Source of the DNA: Bifidobacterium moraviense
GTDB taxonomy: Bacteria > Actinomycetota > Actinomycetes > Actinomycetales > Bifidobacteriaceae
Length of the DNA stretch: 64,000 nucleotides
Assembly: GCF_012932365.1 (NCBI RefSeq)
Contig: NZ_JAAIIH010000005.1
Coordinates: 62,001 to 126,000, forward strand
Direction of reading: 5' to 3'
The translations under genes and the position numbers were made by a program. Of the stretch, positions 40,438-48,602 are shown in pieces. How positions within the stretch are numbered: position 1 is the first letter of the stretch; every line of letters begins with the position of its first letter. The notes beneath the pieces are model-generated. The model had not been told where the DNA came from. It worked only from the letters and a program-made list of their open reading frames with translations, and made no database searches.

Positions 40438-41379
40438 TCACCGGGCGCGCGGATGGCTGGTCAGATACGTCTCGATGAGCGTTTCGGGGCTGACGTGCGT
40501 GTAGATCTGCGTGGTGGTGACGGAGGCGTGTCCGAGCAGCTCCTGCACCGAACGCACGTCGGCGCCGCCCTGGATGAGGTGCGTGGCGAACGAGTGGCGC
40601 AGTGTGTGCGGATGCAGCGGACGGTCGATGTGCGCGCGGCGCCCCGCCTCGCGGATGATCTCCCACGCGGACTGCCGCGACAGCCTCCTGCCGCGCTTGT
40701 TGAGGAAGATCGCGCGGCGTTCCGGCGTCGCCGCCGTGCTCCGCCGCTCCAGCTCGCCGCGTCCCGCGTCCAGATAGCGCCGCATCGCCGCGCACGCGTA
40801 CGATCCGACCGGTACGAGCCGCTGCTTGGATCCCTTGCCCATGAGCCGCGCCACGCGCTCGTCGAGGTCGACGTCGTCGAGGTTCGCGCCCACGGCCTCG
40901 GACACGCGCGCGCCGGTGGCGTACATGAACTCGAGCAGCGCCTTGTCGCGCAGCACCACCGGATCGTCGGAGCCGTGCATGCCCGCGGCGTCGAGCAGGC
41001 GCGTCACCTCGTCCACGGTGAGCACGTCCGGCAGCGTCGACGCCGCCCTGGGAGCCTTGACGGACGCCGCCACGTCCGCGTCCACGGCGCCGTCCGCCGC
41101 GGCGAAGCGGTGCAGCTCGTGCACCGCGGCGAGCCGACGCGCCCTGGACCGGGCGGACTCCCCCTCGGCGTCCAGATGCGCCACGTAGTCCTCCACGTCG
41201 CGTCGCGTCACGTTGCCGAGCCGCGTCGTGCCGCGGCCGCGGAGCCACGCGGCGTAGCGCGCCAGATCGGAGGCGTAGGCCCGGACGGTCGCCGGCGCGA
41301 GCCCGCGTTCCACGTCGATGTGTGCCTCGAAGCGTCCCAGCAGCCCGTCGAGATCGTCCTTCGCGTCGTCCTTCGTCAT
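40438..41379 (-). CDS. xerD: Tyrosine site-specific recombinase, XerD
   Basis: This 313-residue recombinase is the partner of XerC at dif. The N-terminal SAM-like domain shows HIDVERGLAPATVRAYASDL. Catalytic residues are Arg in YATGARVSEAVGANL, Lys in GKGSKQRLVPVG, His-x-x-Arg in HTLRHSFATHLIQGG, and the His and Tyr of LLGHASVTTTQIYTHVS, the last motif being typical of XerD. ATG 41377-41379 lies 8 nt after TACAAT with no ribosome-binding site. It follows the condensin cluster, as in many Actinobacteria. Confidence 0.95.
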   Translation of the reverse strand: MTKDDAKDDLDGLLGRFEAHIDVERGLAPATVRAYASDLARYAAWLRGRGTTRLGNVTRRDVEDYVAHLDAEGESARSRARRLAAVHELHRFAAADGAVDADVAASVKAPRAASTLPDVLTVDEVTRLLDAAGMHGSDDPVVLRDKALLEFMYATGARVSEAVGANLDDVDLDERVARLMGKGSKQRLVPVGSYACAAMRRYLDAGRGELERRSTAATPERRAIFLNKRGRRLSRQSAWEIIREAGRRAHIDRPLHPHTLRHSFATHLIQGGADVRSVQELLGHASVTTTQIYTHVSPETLIETYLTSHPRAR

Positions 41380-41387
41380 AGGCGACG

Positions 41388-41393
41388 ATTGTA
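41388..41393 (-). promoter_or_regulatory. -10 hexamer TACAAT 8 nt before the xerD start
   Basis: TACAAT, a near-consensus -10, lies 8 nt from ATG 41379 on the minus strand. A leaderless transcript is predicted. Confidence 0.6.
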
Positions 41394-41407
41394 CGCGGAC
41401 ATGCGGC

Positions 41408-41442
41408 GACGCCCGCCGCGGCGCATGGCCGTGACGGGCGTC
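41408..41442 (-). terminator. Possible terminator after the glycerate kinase gene
   Basis: Arms GACGCCCG (41408-41415) and CGGGCGTC (41435-41442) pair, with a further CGGC/GCCG inside. It lies 28 bp past the kinase stop on the minus strand but lacks a U-tract. Confidence 0.4.
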
Positions 41443-41469
41443 GGAGGCGGGCGGATCGCCTGCCGGAGG

Positions 41470-42618
41470 CTACCGCAGGCCGATCGCGATGAGCCGGGCC
41501 GCGTTCTCCGCCGTGCGCGCCAGATTCTCCGGTCCGGCCTCGAGCGCCTGCGCCAGCGGCATGGCGCCCGGCACGATGCCGAACACCGCGTCGATGCCCA
41601 GATCGTAGAGCTGGTCGATGCCGTCGCCTACGTAGCCGGCGAGCGCGATGACGCCGGTGCGGGGGCTCAGCGAATGCACGGCGCGCGCCACGCCCATGGG
41701 CGTCTTGCCGTACTGGGTCTGGAAGTCGATGCCGCCTTCGCCGGTGAAGCAGTAGTCCGCGCCCGCCGCGCGCTCGGCGAGACGCACCGTGTCGGCCACG
41801 ATCTCGACGCCGGCGCGCATGGTCGAACGGGTGAAGGCCAGCAGGCCGGCGCCCAGTCCGCCCGCGCCGCCCGCGCCCGGCGCATGCGCCACGTCGATGC
41901 CGAGCTGATCCTTGATGACGGCCGCGTAGTGGGTCAGGTTCGCGTCGAGACGCGCCACCATCTCGGGCGTGGCGCCCTTCTGCGGGCCAAAGACCGCGGA
42001 CGCGCCCGTGGGGCCGACCAGCGGGTTCGTCACGTCGGAGGCGATGAGGATCGTCGTCTCCTCCAGACGCGGGTCCAGACCGGACACGTCCACCGTGGCG
42101 AGCGCATCGAGATGGCCGCCGCCGCGCGGAATCGGATTGCCGTCCGCGTCGAGGAAGCGCACGCCGAGCGCTTCGGCCATGCCGGCGCCGCCGTCGTTGG
42201 TGGCCGATCCGCCCACGCCCAGGATGATGGTGCGGGCGCCGTCGTCCAGCGCGTGCAGCATGAGCTGGCCGGTGCCGTACGTCGTGGTCTCCAGCGGGTT
42301 CTTCGTGGTCTCGTCGACGAACTGGATGCCGCTGGCCGCCGCCATCTCGATCACGGCCGTGCGCTCGCCGGAGCCGCCGAGCAATCCGTAGGCCGTCGTG
42401 GTGGTGCGCTGCAGCGGGTCGAGCACCTCGGCTTCGCGCAGCTCGCCGCCGGTGGCGTCCACCAGCGACTGCACGGTGCCTTCGCCGCCGTCGGCCATCG
42501 GCACCATCACGTACTCGGCGTCCGGGAACACGCGCGCCACGCCTTCCCGGATCGCCTCCGCGGCGCGCTTGGCGGTCATGCATCCCTTGAACGAATCGGG
42601 TGCGATCACGAACTTCAT
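41470..42618 (-). CDS. glxK: Glycerate kinase (GlxK/GarK family)
   Basis: This 382-residue cytosolic enzyme phosphorylates glycerate with ATP, feeding it into lower glycolysis. Landmarks are the start KFVIAPDSFKGCMTAKRAA, PMADGGEGTVQSLVDATGG, GVGGSATNDGGAGMAEALG and FTGEGGIDFQTQYGKTPMG, all typical of the GlxK family. GCAAAGGAG precedes ATG 42616-42618. It follows a GntP-type permease gene by 62 bp and is divergent from cdaR, a standard arrangement for glycerate or sugar-diacid use. Confidence 0.94.
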   Translation of the reverse strand: MKFVIAPDSFKGCMTAKRAAEAIREGVARVFPDAEYVMVPMADGGEGTVQSLVDATGGELREAEVLDPLQRTTTTAYGLLGGSGERTAVIEMAAASGIQFVDETTKNPLETTTYGTGQLMLHALDDGARTIILGVGGSATNDGGAGMAEALGVRFLDADGNPIPRGGGHLDALATVDVSGLDPRLEETTILIASDVTNPLVGPTGASAVFGPQKGATPEMVARLDANLTHYAAVIKDQLGIDVAHAPGAGGAGGLGAGLLAFTRSTMRAGVEIVADTVRLAERAAGADYCFTGEGGIDFQTQYGKTPMGVARAVHSLSPRTGVIALAGYVGDGIDQLYDLGIDAVFGIVPGAMPLAQALEAGPENLARTAENAARLIAIGLR

Positions 42619-42680
42619 GACTTGCTCCTTTGCCTGCAATGAATCATATTCGTCTGGATGGGAATCAGGGTGGGACCGGA

Positions 42681-43976
42681 TCAGAACACCATGGTCAGCA
42701 GCGTGGCCGCGACGGTCATGGTCAGACCCACGATCGACTCGAACGGCACGCTCTTCATGCGCTCGCCCACGGTCATCTTCATGGCCTGCGCGGTGACGTG
42801 GAAGTAGTTGCCGTGCGGCAGGTGGTCGATCACCGTCGCGCCGGCCTGCATGGTCACGGCGGCGGCCACCGGCGAGACGCCGAAGTCGAGGATCGACGCG
42901 CCGAACGAGCTGGCGCCGAGGATCACGCCCGTGGACGTGGACGCCGTGGCGGCGGCCATGAGGATGCCGGCGAGCGGGGCGAGCAGCGAGCCGGAGACGC
43001 CCCACGCCTTGATGAGGCCCACGATCTGGGCCGACAGGTCGGAGTTGGTGATGAGGCCGCCGAGCGCGCCGGCGCCGATGAGGATGAGCACGACGTCGGT
43101 CATGCGGCCCAGGCCGGCCTTGGTGAAGGCGAGCAGGTTGCGGCCCTGCCTCATGGCGAGCAGGCCGATCACGGCGGCGAGCGGCAGGATGTACATGGCG
43201 TCGATCTGGAAGCTGGCCAGCGCATCGATGTGCAGCAGGCTGCCGAGCGGGTTGATGACGAGCAGCGCCACGGCCACGATGGGCGCGACCAGCGCGCGGC
43301 CGATCGGCGGCAGGTCCTTGTCGTCCTCGTCGGTGGCGTCGACCTCGTCGAGGCTCGGCGCGGCGCCGCGCTTGCGCAGCAGCGTGGCGAGCAGCACGGC
43401 CATGGCCAGGCCGCACAGCGCGGGCAGGACACTGCCGATCATGACCTGCGAGGGCTGGACGCCGAAGCCGGACGCGGCGGCGATGGTATTCGGGTTCGGC
43501 GACATGATGTTGCCGGCCTTGCCGCCGCCGGACAGCGCGACGAGCAGGGCGAGCTTGGAGATGCCGAGACGGTTGCCCACCTCGATGGCGATGGGCGCCA
43601 CGATGAGCACGGCGACGGGGATGAACACGCCGACCGCGCAGATGATCATCGTCGCGAACGCCATCGAGAAGATCGCGAGGCTCTCGCCGAACTTCGACAC
43701 GATGGTCTTGGCGATGCGGTTGGCGGCGCCGGACTCCATCATCACGCCCGCAAGCACACCCGCCGCGAGCACGCGCACGATGGTGCCCATGACGCTCTGT
43801 CCGCCTGCGACGATGACGTTGACGGTCTGCGTGAGCGACGCGCCGCCGATCAGGCAGCCGACGATCGCGCCGAGCAGCAGCGCGTACGTGGCGTTGAGCT
43901 TCCTGAGAATGAGCACGATGGCCAGCGCGAGGCCGACCAGCGCGGCCCACCAGGCGATCGAAACACCGGTAACCAT
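42681..43976 (-). CDS. GntP-family permease, probable glycerate or sugar-acid importer
   Basis: This 431-residue membrane protein has about twelve spans. It shows GntP features: KLNATYALLLGAIVGCLIGG, IVRVLAAGVLAGVMMESGAA and NIMSPNPNTIAAASGFG. Members import gluconate, glycerate or related acids with protons. Its pairing with a glycerate kinase and CdaR suggests D-glycerate. CAAAGGAGATTCCC precedes ATG 43974-43976. It heads the two-gene operon with glxK. Confidence 0.9.
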   Translation of the reverse strand: MVTGVSIAWWAALVGLALAIVLILRKLNATYALLLGAIVGCLIGGASLTQTVNVIVAGGQSVMGTIVRVLAAGVLAGVMMESGAANRIAKTIVSKFGESLAIFSMAFATMIICAVGVFIPVAVLIVAPIAIEVGNRLGISKLALLVALSGGGKAGNIMSPNPNTIAAASGFGVQPSQVMIGSVLPALCGLAMAVLLATLLRKRGAAPSLDEVDATDEDDKDLPPIGRALVAPIVAVALLVINPLGSLLHIDALASFQIDAMYILPLAAVIGLLAMRQGRNLLAFTKAGLGRMTDVVLILIGAGALGGLITNSDLSAQIVGLIKAWGVSGSLLAPLAGILMAAATASTSTGVILGASSFGASILDFGVSPVAAAVTMQAGATVIDHLPHGNYFHVTAQAMKMTVGERMKSVPFESIVGLTMTVAATLLTMVF

Positions 43977-44182
43977 GGGAATCTCCTTTGATCTCGTGAT
44001 CTCTGCAGTGCTGCATGGCTGCTGTGCCGCATGCAGCGGGATACGCGAATGATGGTCTGCAAACTATGAGGTGATGCTGCATCGCATTGGCATCCGCGTT
44101 GATGACCCCCATTATTCCTGCGATTTCAGTCGAATTCCATATGCCGCAGACCGCGTTTCAGTAACGGCTGGCATCCTAGAAT

Positions 44183-44196
44183 TGGTATGCATACCA
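44183..44196. promoter_or_regulatory. TGGTATGCATACCA palindrome in the cdaR-gntP intergenic region
   Basis: This perfect 14-bp palindrome sits between the divergent cdaR and gntP-glxK genes, 34 bp before the cdaR start and 206 bp from the permease start. It is the best candidate operator for CdaR or a GntR-type regulator. Confidence 0.5.
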
Positions 44197-44230
44197 TTTA
44201 CGACCGCATGCGTCATGCAAGGAGACCGGC

Positions 44231-45403
44231 GTGGAGATCGATCCGCACATCGCGCAGACCATCGTGGAGAACCTCAAGGGCATCATCCGCCACGACATCA
44301 ATTTCTTCGACGCGCGCGGACGCATGATCGCCAGCACCGACCGCACGCGCATCGGCACGCTGCACGAGGCGGCGCGGCTCGCCGCCGAACGCAAGCGCAT
44401 GGTGGCCGTGGACGGCGACGGCCAGTTCGCCGGCGCGCGCAACGGCATCAACGCGCCGGTCATGTTCAACGGCACGGTCGCCGCGGTCATCGGCGTGACC
44501 GGACGGCGCAGCGAGGTCGAGCCGTTCGGCATCATGATCACCAAGATGACCGAGATCCTCATCCGCGAGAACGTCGAGCAGCTCACGCGCTTCGACCGCC
44601 GACTCATGATGACGAACCTCGTCAGCCTGCTCGTCTCCCCGCAGCGCGACGCGAACCTCATCGACTATCTCGCCGCGTCGCTCGACGTGAACCTGAGCAT
44701 GCCGCGACGCGCCGTGTTCGGCCGATGCACGGGACGATACGCCGACCACACGCGCCGCGACCTGCTGCTCGACGTGCTCGAATCGACGCTGGCAGACCGT
44801 CCGGCTGCGGTGTTCAGCGCGTCGGCGCAGGGATTCTGCGTGCTGCTCGACGCTCAGGGCGGCGCGGATGGCGAGGCCGGCGGCAGCGCGGATGGCAGCA
44901 CGTCGGCCGCAGACGCGGACATGCAGCTGATCGAGCGGATGCGGCAGCGCATCGAGCGGGCGCTCGGCCGCCCCATCAGCATGGGCGTCGGCTCGACAGC
45001 GGAGGCGGCGCGGTACCCGACCAGCTACCGTCAGGCGCAGGTCGCCGTCGATTGGCTGCGGTTCACGGCGCACGCCGGCGTCATCGCATACGACGATCTG
45101 GACCTCGGCATGATCCTGCCGGCCATCGACGCCGATGCCGCCGACCGGTTCGTCGCCCGCATCTTCGCCGATCTTCCCCCGGAGCGCATCGACGCGTTCC
45201 GCGCCGCGTTCGACGCCTACACCGCACGCAACGGCAGCGTCACCCGTGCCGCGCAGGACCTGTTCATCCACAAGAACACGCTGCAGAACCATCTCAACGA
45301 TCTCGCCGCGCGCACCGGCTACAATCCGCGCCGCCTCGACGACCACACGACGCTCGCCCTCGCGTTCCTGCTGCGCGACTACCGTGCCTTCCGCGCCGGC
45401 TGA
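44231..45403 (+). CDS. cdaR: CdaR-family (sugar diacid/glycerate) transcriptional regulator
   Basis: This 390-residue regulator likely activates the divergent gntP-glxK operon in response to glycerate or a sugar diacid. The N-terminal diacid-recognition domain is clear: AQTIVENLKGIIRHDINFFD, RIGTLHEAARLAAER and GARNGINAPVMFNGTVAAVI. A central GGDEF-like domain follows, and the PucR-type helix-turn-helix ends the protein (AAQDLFIHKNTLQNHLNDLA, YNPRRLDDHTTLALAFLL). The start is GTG 44231 after AAGGAGACC. A 51-bp repeat array begins within 30 bp of its stop. Confidence 0.93.
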   Translation: MEIDPHIAQTIVENLKGIIRHDINFFDARGRMIASTDRTRIGTLHEAARLAAERKRMVAVDGDGQFAGARNGINAPVMFNGTVAAVIGVTGRRSEVEPFGIMITKMTEILIRENVEQLTRFDRRLMMTNLVSLLVSPQRDANLIDYLAASLDVNLSMPRRAVFGRCTGRYADHTRRDLLLDVLESTLADRPAAVFSASAQGFCVLLDAQGGADGEAGGSADGSTSAADADMQLIERMRQRIERALGRPISMGVGSTAEAARYPTSYRQAQVAVDWLRFTAHAGVIAYDDLDLGMILPAIDADAADRFVARIFADLPPERIDAFRAAFDAYTARNGSVTRAAQDLFIHKNTLQNHLNDLAARTGYNPRRLDDHTTLALAFLLRDYRAFRAG

Positions 45404-45431
45404 CTGCCGCGCCGATCACACTCGCCCATCA

Positions 45432-45700
45432 GTCCGGTTTCGTACGCGCCCATACAAAACCGGACGCACAGCACGCCCCAGCGGCCGCTTTCGTACGACC
45501 CCACACAAAACCGGACGCAACGGCCGCCTAAGCGTCCGCCTTCGCATCCATCCATACGAAAACGGACGTACAGCACGTCCCAGCGGCCGTTTTCGTATCC
45601 ACCCATACAAAACCGGACGCAACGACCATCCCCAGCGTCCACTTTCGTACCTGCCCGTACAAAAACGGACGCGACGACTATTCCAGCGGCCGTGCACAAC
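45432..45700. repeat. 51-bp tandem palindromic repeat array 1
   Basis: Units start at 45432, 45483, 45534, 45585, 45637 and 45688 (last one partial), a period of 51 bp with one 52. Each unit has a left half such as GTCCGGTTTCGTA, a short centre and a right half such as ATACAAAACCGGACGC, forming a hairpin, followed by a 15-bp variable spacer ending in CAGC. Odd units begin GTCC and even units GGCC. It sits between the convergent cdaR and rplT. Arrays 2 and 3 share the design. Confidence 0.9.
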
Positions 45701-45748
45701 TGACGGCTGTTCATTGGTCAGTTCCTGCGTTGCAGATTGAGCAGATTG

Positions 45749-45900
45749 CGTCCCGTGCAACACAGACTGAGCAGATCGAGTTCAGGGAAGGCTCGGCAAG
45801 GTTCCTTCGGAACTGGATCCGCTCAATCTGCGACGGCTCACCTGAAGACTGAGCAAATCAAGTCCCGTGCAACACAGACTGAGCAAATCGAGTCCCTCGC
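45749..45900. repeat. Direct repeat pair in the cdaR-rplT gap
   Basis: The 24-bp core GTCCCGTGCAACACAGACTG plus AGCA occurs at 45750-45773 and 45863-45886, each flanked by further copies of (A)GACTGAGCA(A/G)ATC. I recognise no family. Between 45404 and 46038 there is no convincing gene, only this, repeat array 1 and a terminator. Confidence 0.7.
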
Positions 45901-45942
45901 GCCTTCACTGGAGGCATGGCGGAAGGAAGTCGCACAGATACG

Positions 45943-45972
45943 CGAGAACCCCGCACGATGGCGGGGTTCTCG
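45943..45972 (-). terminator. Terminator of the infC-rpmI-rplT operon
   Basis: Perfect 12-bp arms CGAGAACCCCGC and GCGGGGTTCTCG flank the 6-nt loop ACGATG, 67 bp past the rplT stop on the minus strand. The U-tract is weak. Confidence 0.7.
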
Positions 45973-46038
45973 GCGAAATCAGCTGATCGGCTCACCCAAA
46001 CGAATGGACGAAACCGACCTGCCCGACGAATCAGCGAC

Positions 46039-46422
46039 TCAGGCCTCGACCGGGGCGTTGACGTCCTCGGGCAGAGCGGCCTTGGCGGCCTCGACGATGG
46101 TCTTGAAGGTCTCGGGATCGGAGACGGCCAGCTCGGCGAGAGCGCGGCGGTCCAGCTCGATGCCGGCGAGACGCAGGCCCTGGATGAAGCGGTTGTAGGT
46201 GATGCCCTCAGCGCGGACCGCGGCGTTGATGCGCTGGATCCACAGCTTGCGGAAGTCGCCCTTGCGAGCCTTGCGGTCGCGGAAGTTGTAGTTGAAGGAG
46301 TGAAGCAGCTGCTCCTTGGCCTTGCGGTACAGGCGGGAACGCTGACCGCGGTAACCGGACGCGCGCTCCAGGACGACGCGACGCTTCTTGTGGGCATTCA
46401 CTGCGCGCTTGACACGTGCCAT
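46039..46422 (-). CDS. rplT: 50S ribosomal protein bL20
   Basis: This 127-residue basic protein is essential for early 50S assembly. The start [20 protein letters not shown] and the core [20 protein letters not shown] and [20 protein letters not shown] are diagnostic. It ends the infC-rpmI-rplT operon, where L20 often represses translation by binding the leader; I could not see a clear L20 mimic here. Confidence 0.98.
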   Translation of the reverse strand: MARVKRAVNAHKKRRVVLERASGYRGQRSRLYRKAKEQLLHSFNYNFRDRKARKGDFRKLWIQRINAAVRAEGITYNRFIQGLRLAGIELDRRALAELAVSDPETFKTIVEAAKAALPEDVNAPVEA

Positions 46423-46470
46423 AATCTATTCCTCAGCTTTCTGAAATGTCTATCTATTGCGAGCAGTGGC

Positions 46471-46665
46471 TCACTTGTTGAGCATCTTCTTGATGTTCTT
46501 CATCTGGGCCGGGGCCAGCACCTGGTCGGCGGACAGAGCGCGGCGCTTGCGGGCCGACTTGTGCTCGAGGTTGTGGCGCATGGCGCTGCCGACCTGCATC
46601 AGCTTGCCCGTGCCAGTGACGCGGACGCGCTTGGAAGCGGCGGAATTACTCTTCATCTTCGGCAT
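46471..46665 (-). CDS. rpmI: 50S ribosomal protein bL35
   Basis: This 64-residue protein has [20 protein letters not shown] at its start and [10 protein letters not shown] in the middle, as in all bL35. ATG 46663-46665 follows CAAGGAGGGCAGCA and lies inside the 3' end of infC (20-bp overlap), suggesting coupled translation. rplT follows 48 bp downstream. Confidence 0.97.
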   Translation of the reverse strand: MPKMKSNSAASKRVRVTGTGKLMQVGSAMRHNLEHKSARKRRALSADQVLAPAQMKNIKKMLNK

Positions 46666-47356
46666 TGCTGCCCTCCTTGGTTGTGTTCTTCTGTGCGGAA
46701 GTCTTGGTGACGGACGCCTTCGCATCGGCCGCGGCCTGCGCCTGGGCCTCCTGCTTGGCCGCCAAGCGCGCGGCCTGACGGGCCTGACGCTCGGCGCGGG
46801 ACTGATCGCCGCGACGACGCTGCTCGGACTGGGTGTGCACCTTCTTGCCCTTGGGCGCAAGCGTCATGATGATGTTGCGGCCCTCCTGCTTGGGGGCGGA
46901 CTCCACGGAGCCGTACTCCTCCACCTCGGAGGCGAGGCGCTGCAGGAGCTCCACGCCGCCGATCGGGCGGGACTGCTCGCGGCCACGCAGCATGATGGTG
47001 ACCTTGACCTTGTCGCCGCCGTTGAGGAAGCGCACCACATGGCCCTTCTTCACATCGAAGTCATGCTCGTCGATCTTCAGGCGGAAGCGGATCTCCTTGA
47101 TCTCCGCCGTGCTCTGGTTGCGGCGAGCCTCGCGAGCCTTGATCTTCTCGTTGTACTTGAACTTGCCGTAGTCGATGAGCTTGGCGACCGGGGGCTTCGC
47201 GTTCGGCGCCACCTCGACCAGGTCAAGGTTCGCCTCCTTGGCCAGATTCAGCGCGACCGAGGTTGCGATGACTCCCACCTGCTCGCCGTTCGGGCCGATC
47301 AGGCGTACCTGGGAGACACGAATCTCGTCGTTGATGCGTGGTTCGTCGCTGATGAT
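46646..47356 (-). CDS. infC: Translation initiation factor IF-3, probable AUC start codon
   Basis: IF-3 binds the 30S subunit and checks start-codon choice. Both domains are visible: [40 protein letters not shown], then [20 protein letters not shown] and [12 protein letters not shown]. An Ala/Gln-rich, charged tail of about 55 residues follows, as in other actinobacterial IF-3. In this reading the gene starts at ATC 47354-47356, 7 nt after GAGGAA, giving 236 residues. A non-AUG start is known for infC in E. coli, where it allows autoregulation. The in-frame ATG 47393-47395 would add 13 residues but has no ribosome-binding site. Confidence 0.9.
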   Translation of the reverse strand: MISDEPRINDEIRVSQVRLIGPNGEQVGVIATSVALNLAKEANLDLVEVAPNAKPPVAKLIDYGKFKYNEKIKAREARRNQSTAEIKEIRFRLKIDEHDFDVKKGHVVRFLNGGDKVKVTIMLRGREQSRPIGGVELLQRLASEVEEYGSVESAPKQEGRNIIMTLAPKGKKVHTQSEQRRRGDQSRAERQARQAARLAAKQEAQAQAAADAKASVTKTSAQKNTTKEGSNAEDEE

Positions 47357-47663
47357 GACTCCATTCCTCGATGCCTTCGTCGCTTCAATCCCCATCCGTG
47401 CGATTCGAGGCACGCCGAAGAAGACACCCGAGGGCGTCACGCTTCACGGGGCCGGTCGGACGCAGACGATGTGCGCCGCCGCCCGTCATGCGCACGCGCG
47501 ATGCGCGTGGCCAGGCCGTTGCCTTGAACCCGAAGCCATGAGAGGCCTCCAGGTGGGAAAATCCGCTTTCTTGATTTCTCAAGCCGAATGGACACTTTAC
47601 CATATCGCCGCCCCTCGGGCGTGTCGCGGCATGGCCCGGTCGCCATCAGCCGTCGCAGAGGAC

Positions 47664-48473
47664 TCAGCCGTAGTAGCGCACGCCCAGATACGCGGCCAGC
47701 GCGAGTCCCGCCGCGCAGGCGAACGCGCGCATCAGTCCCTCCGGCACGCGTCTGACCGCCGCCGGCGCGATGCGGCTGCCGATCGTGGATCCGATGAACA
47801 GGGCGATCATGGCCGGCCAGTGGATCACCCCGGTGGCGATGAACACCACGGTGGCGGAGATGTTGCCGAACCCGCAGCCGATGGTCTTGAGCGCGTTGAT
47901 CTGCGCGTACGGGCCCACGCGGCCCACGCTGAGCACCGCGAGCGTGGCCGTGCCGGATCCCGCGCCGAAGTATCCCGAGTACACGGACAGCAGCGCCATG
48001 GCGGCGATCATGAGCGGGCTGCGTCCCGGATCGCGCCGCCCTTCCGCGGAGACCTCTCCGCGCGCCTCGGCGTCCTCGGCATCCCCGTCCGTCTCCGGCG
48101 CCGCGGCGCCCTTCCTCGGACGGATCAGGATGAGCAGCGCGCTGACCGCGATGAACGGCGGCACGGAGTATTCGAAGTACCGCGCCGGCAGCGCGAGCAG
48201 CAGGAACGCGCCGACCACGCCGCCCACGAGTCCCAGACACGCGTAGATGACCGCCAGGCTCCGGCGCGCCCTGAGCTCCGGACGCGCGCCCAGGCATCCG
48301 CCGATGGTGATGCCCACGTTGCCCGCGGTGTTGGTGGCCGAGCTCATCACCGGCGGCACGCCCACCGCCAGCGTGGCGGGGAACGACACCAGCGAGGCCA
48401 GTCCCACGCTGTAGCCCACGAATCCGGCGGCGACGCCGGCCGCGACGAGGAAGACGAACTGCCATATGCCCAT
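47664..48473 (-). CDS. TauE/SafE (TSUP) family permease
   Basis: This 269-residue membrane protein has about eight spans in two homologous halves. It opens with MGIWQFVFLVAAGVAAGFVG, and the family motifs SSATNTAGNVGITIGG and YSGYFGAGSGTATLAVLS are clear. TSUP proteins export or import sulfite, sulfoacetate or other sulfur-containing anions; the substrate here is unknown. A polar, acidic loop of about 45 residues separates the halves. ATG 48471-48473 lies 7 nt after TACGGT, probably leaderless. Confidence 0.88.
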   Translation of the reverse strand: MGIWQFVFLVAAGVAAGFVGYSVGLASLVSFPATLAVGVPPVMSSATNTAGNVGITIGGCLGARPELRARRSLAVIYACLGLVGGVVGAFLLLALPARYFEYSVPPFIAVSALLILIRPRKGAAAPETDGDAEDAEARGEVSAEGRRDPGRSPLMIAAMALLSVYSGYFGAGSGTATLAVLSVGRVGPYAQINALKTIGCGFGNISATVVFIATGVIHWPAMIALFIGSTIGSRIAPAAVRRVPEGLMRAFACAAGLALAAYLGVRYYG

Positions 48474-48480
48474 GCCCACC

Positions 48481-48486
48481 ACCGTA
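48481..48486 (-). promoter_or_regulatory. -10 hexamer TACGGT 7 nt before the TauE-family gene
   Basis: TACGGT on the minus strand lies 7 nt from ATG 48473, with no ribosome-binding site. A leaderless transcript is predicted. Confidence 0.45.
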
Positions 48487-48602
48487 GCGCGAGCCGCTTC
48501 GCGCGCGGCCGCGCATGCCAGCGGTTGCGCGGCGCGTCGCGGACACACCCCGGACACGTCCCGGACGCGCCCTCCCCCGGAACCGCCCCGGGACCGCCGC
48601 GT

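Noticed and set aside
39388..42642. 1084-residue open frame on the plus strand
   Set aside because: It is antisense to parA, xerD and glycerate kinase, all of which show full catalytic motifs.
45432..45700. CRISPR array
   Set aside because: The repeats diverge in sequence, spacers are only about 15 bp, units are palindromic throughout, and no cas gene is present in the window.
45379..45714. Cys/Arg-rich 111-residue protein on the minus strand
   Set aside because: It is the antisense reading of repeat array 1; the palindromic units encode similar peptides on both strands, so the frame carries no information of its own.
46423..47663. L20-type autoregulatory leader in the infC operon
   Set aside because: No structure matching the known L20-binding leaders could be identified by eye.
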